DNA of 57,412 nt from NCBI GenBank assembly GCA_003224525.1, contig QHZB01000179.1:1-57412 (forward strand), given 5' to 3'. Source of the stretch: Acidobacteriota bacterium. GTDB lineage: Bacteria > Acidobacteriota > Terriglobia > Acidiferrales > UBA7541. The translations under genes and the position numbers were made by a program. Shown piece after piece: positions 33,571 to 42,079 of the stretch. How positions within the stretch are numbered: position 1 is the stretch's first letter; each line of letters begins with the position of its first letter. The notes beneath the pieces were generated by a model. The model searched no databases, was not told the origin of the DNA, and saw nothing but the letters and a program-made list of their open reading frames with translations.

Positions 33571-34443
33571 ATGCCTGGCCCGCAAACAGCCCCGAAGACC
33601 GAGAAAGAGCCGGTCGCGATCAAGCTGGCGCATTCCCCGGATTCCGATGATGCCTTCATGTTTTATGCACTTGCCACCCACAAGCTCTCAACGCCAGGTT
33701 ATAAGTACACGCACATCCTCTCCGACATCCAGTCGCTGAACGAGGCTGCGCTCACCGAGGCCTATGACGTCACGGCCATCAGCTTTGCCGCCTACCCCAC
33801 TCTCCGAGACAAATACATCCTGCTCGATTGCGGCGCGAGCTTCGGCGAAGGCTACGGCCCGATCGTCGTTTCCACCCAGTCCCTGAAGCCGCAAGAGCTT
33901 GCGGGCAAGCGCATCGCCGTTCCCGGACTGAAGACCTCGGCCTATCTCGCCCTCAAACTCTGCGAGCCGGATTTTGAACCCGTGGTTATGCCTTTCGACA
34001 AAATCATCGACGCCGTTCAGAAGGAGGTAGTCGGGGCTGGCCTTCTCATTCACGAAGGGCAGCTTTTCTTCCCGCAGATGGGGCTGCACCGGGTACTCGA
34101 TCTGGGCATTTGGTGGCAGGAGCAAACCGGCTTGCCCCTTCCGCTCGGCGGGAATGCGGTGCGCCGCGCTCTCGGGCCCGAACTCGGCCGCCAAATCTCC
34201 AAGACGATCCGCGACAGCGTCTCCTACGGCCTTGAGCACCGCGAAGAAGCCCTGAACTACGCCATGCAATTCGCCCGCGAAATGGACACCGAACTGGCCG
34301 ACAAGTTTGTCGGCATGTACGTGAACAAATGGACCTTGGGCTACGGTGAAAAGGGCAGGCAAGCCGTAAAAGAGTTGATCAAGCGCGGCACTAAGGCCGG
34401 ACTGCTGCCCGGCCCGCCGACGGTCGAATTCCTCAGCGAATAA
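33571..34443 (+). CDS. mqnD: 1,4-dihydroxy-6-naphthoate synthase (futalosine pathway)
   Basis: MqnD turns cyclic de-hypoxanthinyl futalosine into 1,4-dihydroxy-6-naphthoate in the futalosine route to menaquinone. The 290-aa protein has the periplasmic-binding-like fold. It shows LAHSPDSDDAFMFYALA at the start, YDVTAISFAAYP, GYGPIVVST, GLLIHEGQLFFPQMGLHRV and PLPLGGNAVRRAL, all family motifs. The start MPGPQTAP at 33571 is chosen; the frame extends upstream without similarity. Other mqn genes are not in the window. Confidence 0.93.
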   Translation: MPGPQTAPKTEKEPVAIKLAHSPDSDDAFMFYALATHKLSTPGYKYTHILSDIQSLNEAALTEAYDVTAISFAAYPTLRDKYILLDCGASFGEGYGPIVVSTQSLKPQELAGKRIAVPGLKTSAYLALKLCEPDFEPVVMPFDKIIDAVQKEVVGAGLLIHEGQLFFPQMGLHRVLDLGIWWQEQTGLPLPLGGNAVRRALGPELGRQISKTIRDSVSYGLEHREEALNYAMQFAREMDTELADKFVGMYVNKWTLGYGEKGRQAVKELIKRGTKAGLLPGPPTVEFLSE

Positions 34444-34561
34444 TTATCGCCGCGATTCGGATGCAATCAAGCCAGGGCCGGATCATTTCTTCCAAGAAAC
34501 AGACCCCGCTACAGCTCGCCTTGACGCTATCCTGCGAATCACTTAGTGTCTTTTCTCTAGG

Positions 34562-36370
34562 ATGCGAATCCAAAAAACATCTTTGGCGCCCCTCTTCGCC
34601 TTGCTGGCCGGAACTTTGCCGCTGACGCCCGGCACAAGTGCACAAACGGTCCCAACACCTGGCGATCGCCCTGAGGTATCCAAACCTTGGCCGCAGCAGG
34701 CGGTCCGCGCTCCTCACGGGATGGTCGCCACCGACGAAGAGCTTGGCTCCCAGGCCGGCGTGGAGATCCTCAAGCGTGGCGGCAACGCCGTGGACGCTGC
34801 CGTGGCCGTGGCTTTTGCGCTGGCCGTTGTCGAACCAGCGGCGGGCAACCTCGGCGGCGGTGGCTTCATGCTGATTCGCCTTGCCGATGGCAAGACGACT
34901 TTCTTGGACTATCGCGAAACCGCTCCGGGCAAAGCCACTCGGGATATGTACATCGGCAAGGATGGCAAGCTCGATGCGGAAGCCTCCGTCATCGGTTATC
35001 GCTCTGTCGCAGTGCCCGGTACTGTCGCTGGCCTCGCGCTCGCGCTAAAAACCTGCGGATCCATGAAGCTGGCCGACGTGATGGCCCCAGCCATCCTTCT
35101 CGCCCAAAACGGTTTTCCAATCAGCGAGAGACTCGCACATGAATTCGAGCAGGAACGCAAGGATCTGCAACGTTTCGCCTCCAGCCGCCATATTTTCTTG
35201 AACGACGGCAAAATGTTTCAGCCGGGAGATACGCTCCGTCAGCCGGAACTCGCCGCCACTCTCAAACGCATCGCCCGGAAAGGCGCCACGGAGTTCTATA
35301 GCGGCGAAACCGCTCGCATGCTGGTCGACGACATGTCGCGGCTCGGTGGTCTCATCACGCTCGACGATCTCGCCAAGTACCAGCCGAAAATCCGCGAGGT
35401 CCTGCAAGCCAAGTACGAAAGCAATGGCCATGCCTGGGAAGTACTGACTTCGCCCCCGCCAAGCTCGGGTGGCGTCGCGATCATTGAGGCGCTAAACATG
35501 CTGCAGGGTGTGCCGCTCAAAGGCTGGGACGACGTCGAAAGCGTTCACATGGTCGCTGAGGTCATGCGACGGGTCTTTGCTGACCGTGCTGCCTACCTCG
35601 CCGATCCGGATTATTCAAACGTCCCCGTCGCTGGCCTCACTGATCCCTGCTACGCCAAGGAAGTCTCCGCTACCATCGATTCTCAGCGCGCTTCCTCCAG
35701 CAAAGTCATCAAAGCCGGCAATCCTCACACCTGCGGCGTGGCCGCAAATAACGCGGCAGTCACGCAGACCCTTGTCAGCCTTGGCGAAGGCCCACACACC
35801 ACTCATTTTTCCGTGGTCGATGCCGCCGGCAACGCCGTCGCCAGCACCTTCACGCTCAACGATAGCTATGGCTCTCATGCCACCAGCTCCGCGGGTTTTC
35901 TCCTGAATGACGAAATGGACGATTTCACCACCCAGCCCGGCGTCCCGAATGCGCTCTTCGGGCTGATGCAATCCGAGGCCAACGCCATCGCTCCCGGGCA
36001 CCGGCCGCTCAGTTCCATGACGCCGACGATTCTTCTCCGCGACGGGAAACTGAGTTTCGTCACCGGCTCACCCGGCGGGCCCACGATTATTTCTGCCACG
36101 CTCCTCAGCGTCCTGGATTGGATGCGCCTGGGCATGGAGCCGCAGGCCGCCATCAATGAGCCGCGCTTCCACCACCAGTGGGTACCCGACCGTATCTTGC
36201 TAGAGAAAACTTTTCCTGACCGCCTGGAATCGGCATTGAACGCGCGCGGCCACGCCACTCATCGCGTTGGACACATGGGGCTCGTCAACGCGATCGCCAT
36301 CGATCCAGCAACCGGCGACCGGCTGGGCGCAGCCGATCCGCGCCACGAGGGCGCTGCCGTGGGATACTAA
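34562..36370 (+). CDS. ggt: Gamma-glutamyltranspeptidase
   Basis: GGT cleaves and transfers the gamma-glutamyl group of glutathione-like peptides in the periplasm. The 602-aa precursor has a signal peptide (LAPLFALLAGTLPL), the large-subunit motifs GGNAVDAAVA and NLGGGGFMLI, and the autocleavage/nucleophile Thr in GPHTTHFSVVD (the second Thr of HTTH). GPGGP-type loop: SPGGPTI. Length and order are normal. It could also act as an acylase-like hydrolase, but the catalytic setting favours GGT. Confidence 0.93.
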   Translation: MRIQKTSLAPLFALLAGTLPLTPGTSAQTVPTPGDRPEVSKPWPQQAVRAPHGMVATDEELGSQAGVEILKRGGNAVDAAVAVAFALAVVEPAAGNLGGGGFMLIRLADGKTTFLDYRETAPGKATRDMYIGKDGKLDAEASVIGYRSVAVPGTVAGLALALKTCGSMKLADVMAPAILLAQNGFPISERLAHEFEQERKDLQRFASSRHIFLNDGKMFQPGDTLRQPELAATLKRIARKGATEFYSGETARMLVDDMSRLGGLITLDDLAKYQPKIREVLQAKYESNGHAWEVLTSPPPSSGGVAIIEALNMLQGVPLKGWDDVESVHMVAEVMRRVFADRAAYLADPDYSNVPVAGLTDPCYAKEVSATIDSQRASSSKVIKAGNPHTCGVAANNAAVTQTLVSLGEGPHTTHFSVVDAAGNAVASTFTLNDSYGSHATSSAGFLLNDEMDDFTTQPGVPNALFGLMQSEANAIAPGHRPLSSMTPTILLRDGKLSFVTGSPGGPTIISATLLSVLDWMRLGMEPQAAINEPRFHHQWVPDRILLEKTFPDRLESALNARGHATHRVGHMGLVNAIAIDPATGDRLGAADPRHEGAAVGY

Positions 36371-36395
36371 GGGAAAGAGACTTTTCGACGGGATC

Positions 36396-37259
36396 ATGCA
36401 GAGACTACTCTCGACGTACCTGTTCGTATCGCGAAAATTGACTCCGGAACTCCTGGAGCAAATTGCCGGGGCCGGCTTTGAAGGCCTCGAGATTTTCTGC
36501 ACGCGCAGCCACTTCGAATACTCGATGAAGCCGGAAATTCGCGCGATGGCCGGCGCGCTCGAAGCGCACCGCTTGCAGCTCGTCTCGCTGCACGCTCCGA
36601 CCAGCCGGGACCTCAGCGTCATGCGGCAAGGCGGGATGCCGCTTTCCATCTGCGAAGTCGAGCGCGTTCGCCGCGTCGAAGCCATGGACGAACTGAAGCG
36701 TGCCATCGACGTCGCCGATGATTTGCCCTACGCGCGGCTCGTCCTGCACATGGGCGGTTCGCGCGAAATGGCCGATCCGCGCAAACGCGATGCCGCGTTC
36801 AGCACCTTGGAGCATCTGATTCTGCATGCGCATCATGCGGGCGTCAGGATTTGTGTGGAGAACACCACCAGTGAGATGGGCGATCCCGCTTATCTCCGTG
36901 CTTTCGTCGACGAAACCCGCCTTACCGGATTGCGTTTCAACTTTGATATTGGCCACGCACACCTCTCCGACTTTCCGGAGGACGCGCGCATCGAGAAAAG
37001 TTTCTCGCCGCTGCGCGATCTTGTTTCTTCCGTCCACCTCCACGACAATCACGGCGAAAAGGACGAGCACCTCCCTCCCTACGACGGCACCATCGACTGG
37101 TCCGCCGCCATCAAAACCCTCCAGTCTGCGTCGCAAACTAGTTTGCCGATGGTGCTGGAATTGAAGGAAAAAACCGGCCCGGAAGCGCTGAGCGTCTCCG
37201 GGCAGCTGACAGCCGCCCGCAAGTCCTTGGATCACCTTGAGATGGCTTGGTCGGCTTAA
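36396..37259 (+). CDS. Sugar phosphate isomerase/epimerase family TIM barrel
   Basis: The 287-aa protein belongs to the AP-endonuclease-2-like TIM-barrel superfamily. It has VSLHAPTSRD, RLVLHMGG, ICVENTTSE, FNFDIGHAH and VSSVHLHDNHGEKDEHLPP, which carry the metal-binding His, Glu and Asp residues. The substrate cannot be told from the sequence. The true start is ATG 36396; the longer frame overlaps ggt. It begins 26 nt after the ggt stop. Confidence 0.85.
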   Translation: MQRLLSTYLFVSRKLTPELLEQIAGAGFEGLEIFCTRSHFEYSMKPEIRAMAGALEAHRLQLVSLHAPTSRDLSVMRQGGMPLSICEVERVRRVEAMDELKRAIDVADDLPYARLVLHMGGSREMADPRKRDAAFSTLEHLILHAHHAGVRICVENTTSEMGDPAYLRAFVDETRLTGLRFNFDIGHAHLSDFPEDARIEKSFSPLRDLVSSVHLHDNHGEKDEHLPPYDGTIDWSAAIKTLQSASQTSLPMVLELKEKTGPEALSVSGQLTAARKSLDHLEMAWSA

Positions 37260-37331
37260 TGCCGTAGCGGTTCTCCCAGAAAAGCGAAACATTTCCAGTG
37301 GTTCCGCGTGGAGTTTATCGCCAAAGACGAA

Positions 37332-37370
37332 TTGACTATTATTTTGACTATGATGTATTATTGTGACTAT
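37332..37370 (+). promoter_or_regulatory. AT-rich promoter with three TGACTAT-like repeats
   Basis: TTGACT (37332-37337) and TATTAT (37356-37361) are spaced by 18 nt, a good sigma-70-type promoter in otherwise GC-rich DNA. The motif GACTAT recurs at 37334, 37346 and 37365. The repeats overlap the promoter core and may be the operator bound by the antitoxin, as in autoregulated toxin-antitoxin loci. The antitoxin ATG lies about 20 nt downstream. Confidence 0.6.
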
Positions 37371-37380
37371 ACGGCCCGTT

Positions 37381-37623
37381 ATGAAAGAAGTCTCCATCTC
37401 CGAATTCAAAGCCAAGTGCCTTGGCTTGTTAGAAACGGTTCGGCGCACGCGGACACCCCTCCGCGTCACGCGCTTTGGAAAACCGGTCGCTGAGGTCATG
37501 CCGCCGTCTGCCGTTGTTGACCGCGCCTCCTGGATCGGCTCCATGAAAGATTCCATCGAATTCGTTGGGGATATCATCTCCCCCGCGAATGACGAGAACG
37601 AGTGGGAGGTTCTGCGCGATTGA
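37381..37623 (+). CDS. Phd/YefM-type antitoxin
   Basis: The 80-aa protein has the Phd/YefM N-terminal fold: MKEVSISEFKAKCLGLLE, RTPLRVTRFGKPVAEVMP. Its C-terminal part (SIEFVGDIISP) would wrap the toxin. ATG 37381 is preferred over GTG 37363, which lies in the promoter repeats. The stop overlaps the start of the PIN-toxin gene, so the two are coupled. It should neutralise the toxin and repress the shared promoter. Confidence 0.88.
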   Translation: MKEVSISEFKAKCLGLLETVRRTRTPLRVTRFGKPVAEVMPPSAVVDRASWIGSMKDSIEFVGDIISPANDENEWEVLRD

Positions 37624-38006
37624 AACTACTCCTGGACACCCACATCTGGCTGTGGCTCCTGCAAGACCCGCGACGTCTTGGGCCACAAGCCTTCCAGGAG
37701 TTGCGGGACACCAAGAATGAACTCTGGCTTTCCGCAATCAGCACCTGGGAAGCCCTCACCTTAAATTTCAAAGGCAGGATTAAATTGCAGGGCAATCTCG
37801 CCGATTGGCTAGCGCGGGCGACGGCCGGCACGCAGGAGGCTCCCGTCACACACGAGATCGCTCTGGTCGCCCGGCAATTGCCCCTGCACCAGGATCCCGC
37901 CGATCGCATTCTGGCTGCCACCGCGCAAGTCCTGGACTTGACGCTGGTCACCGCCGACGACCGTCTTCTGGGCCTGGGAAATATCAAATCGCTGGCGAAC
38001 CGGTAA
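37620..38006 (+). CDS. PIN-domain toxin (VapC type)
   Basis: PIN toxins are Mg-dependent RNases that cut tRNA or other RNA. The 128-aa chain has all four acidic positions: Asp in LLLDTHIWLWL, Glu in ISTWEALTL, Asp in QDPADRILAATA and Asp in LVTADDRLL. Translation probably begins at TTG 37620, overlapping the antitoxin stop; a GTG at 37602 would extend it by 6 residues. It looks intact, unlike the broken hicA at the other end of the window. Confidence 0.9.
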   Translation: MKLLLDTHIWLWLLQDPRRLGPQAFQELRDTKNELWLSAISTWEALTLNFKGRIKLQGNLADWLARATAGTQEAPVTHEIALVARQLPLHQDPADRILAATAQVLDLTLVTADDRLLGLGNIKSLANR

Positions 38007-38095
38007 GCCTCACCTGCCTCGCTCTGCTGGGCCGGCAAGACAATGAGGCTTCTCTGCTAAACTGTTCGTTTGACATATCGGTGAAGAACCTCACC

Positions 38096-39397
38096 ATGAC
38101 GACGATCACCATCGAGCAGGCAGGCAAGTACGACGGCCAGGAAGTCACGCTGAAAGGCTGGCTCTACAATCTTCGAGAATCCGGCAAATTGCTGTTTCCG
38201 ATTTTTCGCGATGGCACAGGCATCATCCAGGGCGTTTGCGCGCAGAAGGAAAACCCCGAGGCGTTCGAATCGCTGAAGGGCCTCACCCAGGAATCCAGCG
38301 TCATCGTCACTGGCAAAATCCGCGCAGAGAAACGCGCGCCCGGCGGCTACGAAATCGGCGTCAGCAAAATCCAGATCATCCAGAAAGTTTCAGAGAGCAC
38401 GCCCTTCCCCATCCAGCTGAAAGAGCATGGCGTCGATTTCCTGCTCGATCAGCGCCATCTCTGGATTCGTACGCCTCGGCAAGCCGCCATACTCCGTATT
38501 CGCGCCGAAGCCATCCGTGCCGCGCGCGAATTCATGGACGGCCAGGGCTACACGCTCACCGACGCGCCGATGTTCACCCCCGCCGCCTGCGAGGGCACCT
38601 CCACCCTTTTCGAAGTCAACTACATCGACGACCAAAAAGCCTATCTCACGCAAAGCGGCCAGCTCTACGCCGAAGCCATCGCCATGGCTCTCGGCAAGGT
38701 CTACACCTTCGGCCCGACCTTCCGCGCCGAAAAATCCAAGACCCGCCGACACCTCACCGAATTTTGGATGCTTGAGCCCGAAGCCGCCTACGTCGAGTTC
38801 GAGGAAGCTATGTCGCTTGGCGAAGGGCTCGTCAGCGCCATCGTGCAAGGCGTCCTGAAAAACAAATCGCGCGAACTCGAAACGCTGAAGCGCGATACCA
38901 CCAAGCTGGAAAATGTGAAACCTCCGTTCCCTTGCATCAGCTATGAAGATGCGGTCGCCTTGCTGAACAAAAACGGCAATTCCGCCAAGTTCGGCGACGA
39001 CTTCGGCGGCGACGAGGAGACCATCATCTCCAGCTCCTTCGATCGCCCCGTCCTGATCCATCACTACCCCACGTCAATCAAAGCCTTTTACATGCAGCCG
39101 GACGCCCAGCGCCCCGAGCTTGCCCTCGCCTTCGACATGATCGCTCCGGAAGGTTACGGCGAAATCATCGGCGGCAGCCAGCGCATCCACGATTACGATT
39201 TGCTCTTGAAACGCCTGCGCGAACACAACCTGCCGGAAGAATCCTTCCAGTGGTATCTCGACCTGCGCCGCTACGGCAGCGTTCCTCATTCCGGCTTCGG
39301 AATGGGCCTGGAGCGAACCGTCGCCTGGATTTGCGGCGCCGAACACATTCGCGAAGTCATTCCCTTCCCTCGCATGATTTATCGCGTGTATCCTTAG
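38096..39397 (+). CDS. asnS: Asparaginyl-tRNA synthetase
   Basis: The 433-aa class II synthetase charges tRNA-Asn. It has an N-terminal OB-fold anticodon domain (VTLKGWLYNLRESGKLLF), motif 2 YTFGPTFRAEKSKTRRHLTEFW, and motif 3 GFGMGLERTVAWICGAEHIRE, with the AsnRS-like end PFPRMIYRVYP. The start ATG 38096 is chosen; the frame extends upstream through the PIN gene without relevance. It probably has its own promoter after the toxin gene. Confidence 0.96.
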   Translation: MTTITIEQAGKYDGQEVTLKGWLYNLRESGKLLFPIFRDGTGIIQGVCAQKENPEAFESLKGLTQESSVIVTGKIRAEKRAPGGYEIGVSKIQIIQKVSESTPFPIQLKEHGVDFLLDQRHLWIRTPRQAAILRIRAEAIRAAREFMDGQGYTLTDAPMFTPAACEGTSTLFEVNYIDDQKAYLTQSGQLYAEAIAMALGKVYTFGPTFRAEKSKTRRHLTEFWMLEPEAAYVEFEEAMSLGEGLVSAIVQGVLKNKSRELETLKRDTTKLENVKPPFPCISYEDAVALLNKNGNSAKFGDDFGGDEETIISSSFDRPVLIHHYPTSIKAFYMQPDAQRPELALAFDMIAPEGYGEIIGGSQRIHDYDLLLKRLREHNLPEESFQWYLDLRRYGSVPHSGFGMGLERTVAWICGAEHIREVIPFPRMIYRVYP

Positions 39398-39539
39398 GGC
39401 GGGGTAGTTCGGCAGTTTTCCCGCTGTTCCCGCAATTCTGTTGAGATAAGGACTGGCCTGGATTTTGTGGCAGGGTCTGCCGCTGCGCCACCCACTCGGC
39501 TATTCACCAGTCACGAGTCACCAGTCACGGAGTCATCGC

Positions 39540-40451
39540 ATGGCCCAAAAAGTTCGCATCATCGGCGTCCCCATGGACCTCGGCCAAAGCCGCCGCGGCG
39601 TGGACATGGGCCCTTCCGCCCTGCGCGGCGCGGGTCTGCAAGCCAGCATCAAGAAACTCGGCCTGCAGGTCGAAGACATCGGCAATCTTTCCGTCAAGCA
39701 ACCGGAGGAAATGCCCGTCGGCGAAAAGCGCGCCAAGTATTTGCAGGAAATTGCCGAAACCTGCGGCGATGTCGCCGCCGCTGCCGAAAAATCCTTGATG
39801 GAAGGTTTTCTCCCGCTCGTCCTCGGCGGTGACCATTCCATCGCCGCAGGCGTGGCCGCCGGCGTCGCCAACTATTTCCGCAAGGAAAAAAAACAGATCG
39901 GCTACCTCTGGCTGGACGCGCACGGTGACATGAATACCCCCGAATCCTCTCCCTCAGGCAACGTTCACGGCATGCCGCTCGCCGCCATCATGGGCTACGG
40001 CGCGCCCGAGCTCGTCGACCTTCTGGGCTTCAAGCCTAAAGCCGAACCCGGCAATATCGTCATCGTCGGCGCGCGCGATCTCGACGCCCAGGAACGCAAG
40101 ATCGTCAAGAGATCCGGCATCCACGTCTTCACCATGCGCGACATCGACGAGCGCGGCATGCGCGAAGTCATGGCCGACGCTCTCAAGTACGCTATGGACG
40201 ACACAGCCGGTATCGCCGTCAGCCTCGATATGGACTTCGTCGATCCCGCCGACGCTCCCGGCGTCGGCACTCCCGTGCGCGGCGGCGTCACTTATCGCGA
40301 AGCCCATCTCGCCATGGAAATGATCTCCGACTCCGAGTCCATGGTTTCCCTCGAAGTCGTGGAGATCAATCCCATTCTCGACGAACACAATCGCACCGCG
40401 CTCCTAGGCGTCGAACTCGTGCTCTCCGGCCTCGGCCAGAAAATCCTGTGA
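39540..40451 (+). CDS. rocF: Arginase
   Basis: Arginase splits arginine to ornithine and urea. The 303-aa protein carries the binuclear Mn site in GGDHSIAAG, WLDAHGDMNTP and SLDMDFVDPADAPG. The specificity loop SGNVHGMPLA marks arginase rather than agmatinase. No urease or agmatine genes are nearby. The upstream stretch has two short direct repeats (CACCAGTCACGAGT and CACCAGTCACGGAGT) next to the ribosome site. Confidence 0.93.
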   Translation: MAQKVRIIGVPMDLGQSRRGVDMGPSALRGAGLQASIKKLGLQVEDIGNLSVKQPEEMPVGEKRAKYLQEIAETCGDVAAAAEKSLMEGFLPLVLGGDHSIAAGVAAGVANYFRKEKKQIGYLWLDAHGDMNTPESSPSGNVHGMPLAAIMGYGAPELVDLLGFKPKAEPGNIVIVGARDLDAQERKIVKRSGIHVFTMRDIDERGMREVMADALKYAMDDTAGIAVSLDMDFVDPADAPGVGTPVRGGVTYREAHLAMEMISDSESMVSLEVVEINPILDEHNRTALLGVELVLSGLGQKIL

Positions 40452-40467
40452 TCAGTCTTCAGCCGTT

Positions 40468-40651
40468 AGTTGTCAGTCAAAGATTCTACGAATATACTGC
40501 TCTCGGACACGGCGCCGATTCTTTCCCTCTTTCTTTTCGAACTGTCGACTGTGAACCTCTCTCCATCACGTCCGTTATCAATTCAGAACCCAACCAAAAA
40601 CAACCGCCCCACCAATTCTGTTTTTTCACTTATAACTAAAAACTGACAACT
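40468..40651. repeat. Distant inverted repeat in the rocF-ddl gap
   Basis: AGTTGTCAGT (40468-40477) and ACTGACAACT (40642-40651) are perfect complements 164 nt apart, flanking the whole gap before ddl. Related strings occur elsewhere (AACTGAAAACT near 7515). This looks like a low-information intergenic element common in such genomes rather than a mobile element; no transposase is present. Confidence 0.35.
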
Positions 40652-40661
40652 GACCACTCCC

Positions 40662-41795
40662 ATGACCCCTGAGAACAAGAAGCGACTCCGCGTAGGCATC
40701 CTCTTCGGCGGACGCTCCGGCGAACATGAAGTCTCCCTGGCATCGGCGGCCTCGGTGATTCGCGGCCTCGATCCCGAGAAGTACGAAGCCGTGCCCATCG
40801 GCATCAGCAAGGAGGGCCACTGGCTGGTCGGCGCCGGCGCGCAGAAAATGCTGCCGGAAGTCTTGAAGGGCGGCCAGCGAGTGATGATGACCGCGGACCC
40901 CACCGATGCGGCGCTTGTAAAGCTGGACGGAAGCGGCGGCGGCCAGCGCATCGACGTCGTTTTCCCCGTGATGCACGGCACCTTTGGCGAAGACGGAACG
41001 ATTCAGGGCTTGCTCGATTTGGCAGGATTGCCTTTTGTCGGTGCCGGCGTCCTCGGCTCGGCGATCGGGATGGACAAGGACGTCGCCAAGCGCTTGCTTC
41101 AAGTGGCGAAAATTCCCGTCGTACCCTGGATCACCGTTCATCGCCACATCTGGGAAAGCAATCCGCGAGAAATCCAAAGCGAGATTGAAGAAAAATTTGC
41201 GTATCCCGTATTCGTGAAACCCGCCACGCTCGGCTCTTCGGTCGGCATGACCAAAGCGCACGCGCCTGAAGAACTGGCGCCCGCATTGCATCTTGCCGCC
41301 GAGTTCGCCATGAAAATTCTGGTGGAACAGTGCGTCATCGCGCGCGAAATCGAAGTTTCTGTCCTCGGCAACCACGATCCAAAAGCGTCCGTTCCCGGCG
41401 AAATCGTCCCGCACCGCGAATTCTACGACTATGCCGCGAAGTATCTCGAAGAAGGCACGCAGCTTCTGATTCCCGCCGAGCTCAAGCCCGCGGAAGTACA
41501 AAAAATCCAGAAGTACGCCGTCGACGCGTTTCGCGCCCTGGAACTTAGCGGCATGGCCCGCGTCGATTTCTTCCTGGAAAAAGAAGGCGGCAAGATTTTT
41601 CTCAACGAAGTGAACACCATCCCGGGCTTCACCTCCATCAGCATGTACCCGAAGCTCTGGGAAGCCAGCGGCATTCCCTTCCGCGAATTGATCGACAAAC
41701 TAATCGCCCTGGCCCTCGAACAGCACGCCGAAAAAGCCCGCACCAAGTACCAGATCGAACTCCCCGCCGGCTCCGGCGGCGCACTGGATGCCTAG
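40662..41795 (+). CDS. ddl: D-alanine-D-alanine ligase
   Basis: Ddl makes the D-Ala-D-Ala unit of peptidoglycan. The 377-aa ATP-grasp enzyme has LFGGRSGEHEVSLASA, FPVMHGTFGEDGTIQGLL, KPATLGSSVGMTKA and LNEVNTIPGFTSISMYP, with all ATP and metal-binding residues in place. The final Tyr- and Phe-type selectivity residues look like a D-Ala ligase (not D-Lac). The last roughly 45 codons have a decayed second copy at 44322, beyond the ankyrin gene. Confidence 0.96.
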   Translation: MTPENKKRLRVGILFGGRSGEHEVSLASAASVIRGLDPEKYEAVPIGISKEGHWLVGAGAQKMLPEVLKGGQRVMMTADPTDAALVKLDGSGGGQRIDVVFPVMHGTFGEDGTIQGLLDLAGLPFVGAGVLGSAIGMDKDVAKRLLQVAKIPVVPWITVHRHIWESNPREIQSEIEEKFAYPVFVKPATLGSSVGMTKAHAPEELAPALHLAAEFAMKILVEQCVIAREIEVSVLGNHDPKASVPGEIVPHREFYDYAAKYLEEGTQLLIPAELKPAEVQKIQKYAVDAFRALELSGMARVDFFLEKEGGKIFLNEVNTIPGFTSISMYPKLWEASGIPFRELIDKLIALALEQHAEKARTKYQIELPAGSGGALDA

Positions 41796-42079
41796 GCAGT
41801 GCCTCAATTTCCTCTTACCGACTATGATCCTCACGGGTCCGCTGCTCTCCTTCGCGCTTTGGCCGACGGAGGTCACCAAGTCTGCCCGGTCGAAGGAGCT
41901 ATCGCCATTGTCCAATCAGGTAAACTAAGCAAGAACGGCGCGATTGCACCGGCCCGCGCGAGTAAATTGTTATTAGCTCTGCTGCTTACGGGAGCTATGC
42001 TCGGCCAATTTCCGCTCGCTTGGAATTCGGCCCGCACGACTCGGAGCCCGGGCGCCGCGAGGTTTCCCGAAAGGTGGTC

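Noticed and set aside
40451-40661. Inverted repeat before ddl as an insertion-sequence end
   Set aside because: No transposase, no target duplication, and related short strings occur in other gaps; treated as a common intergenic motif.
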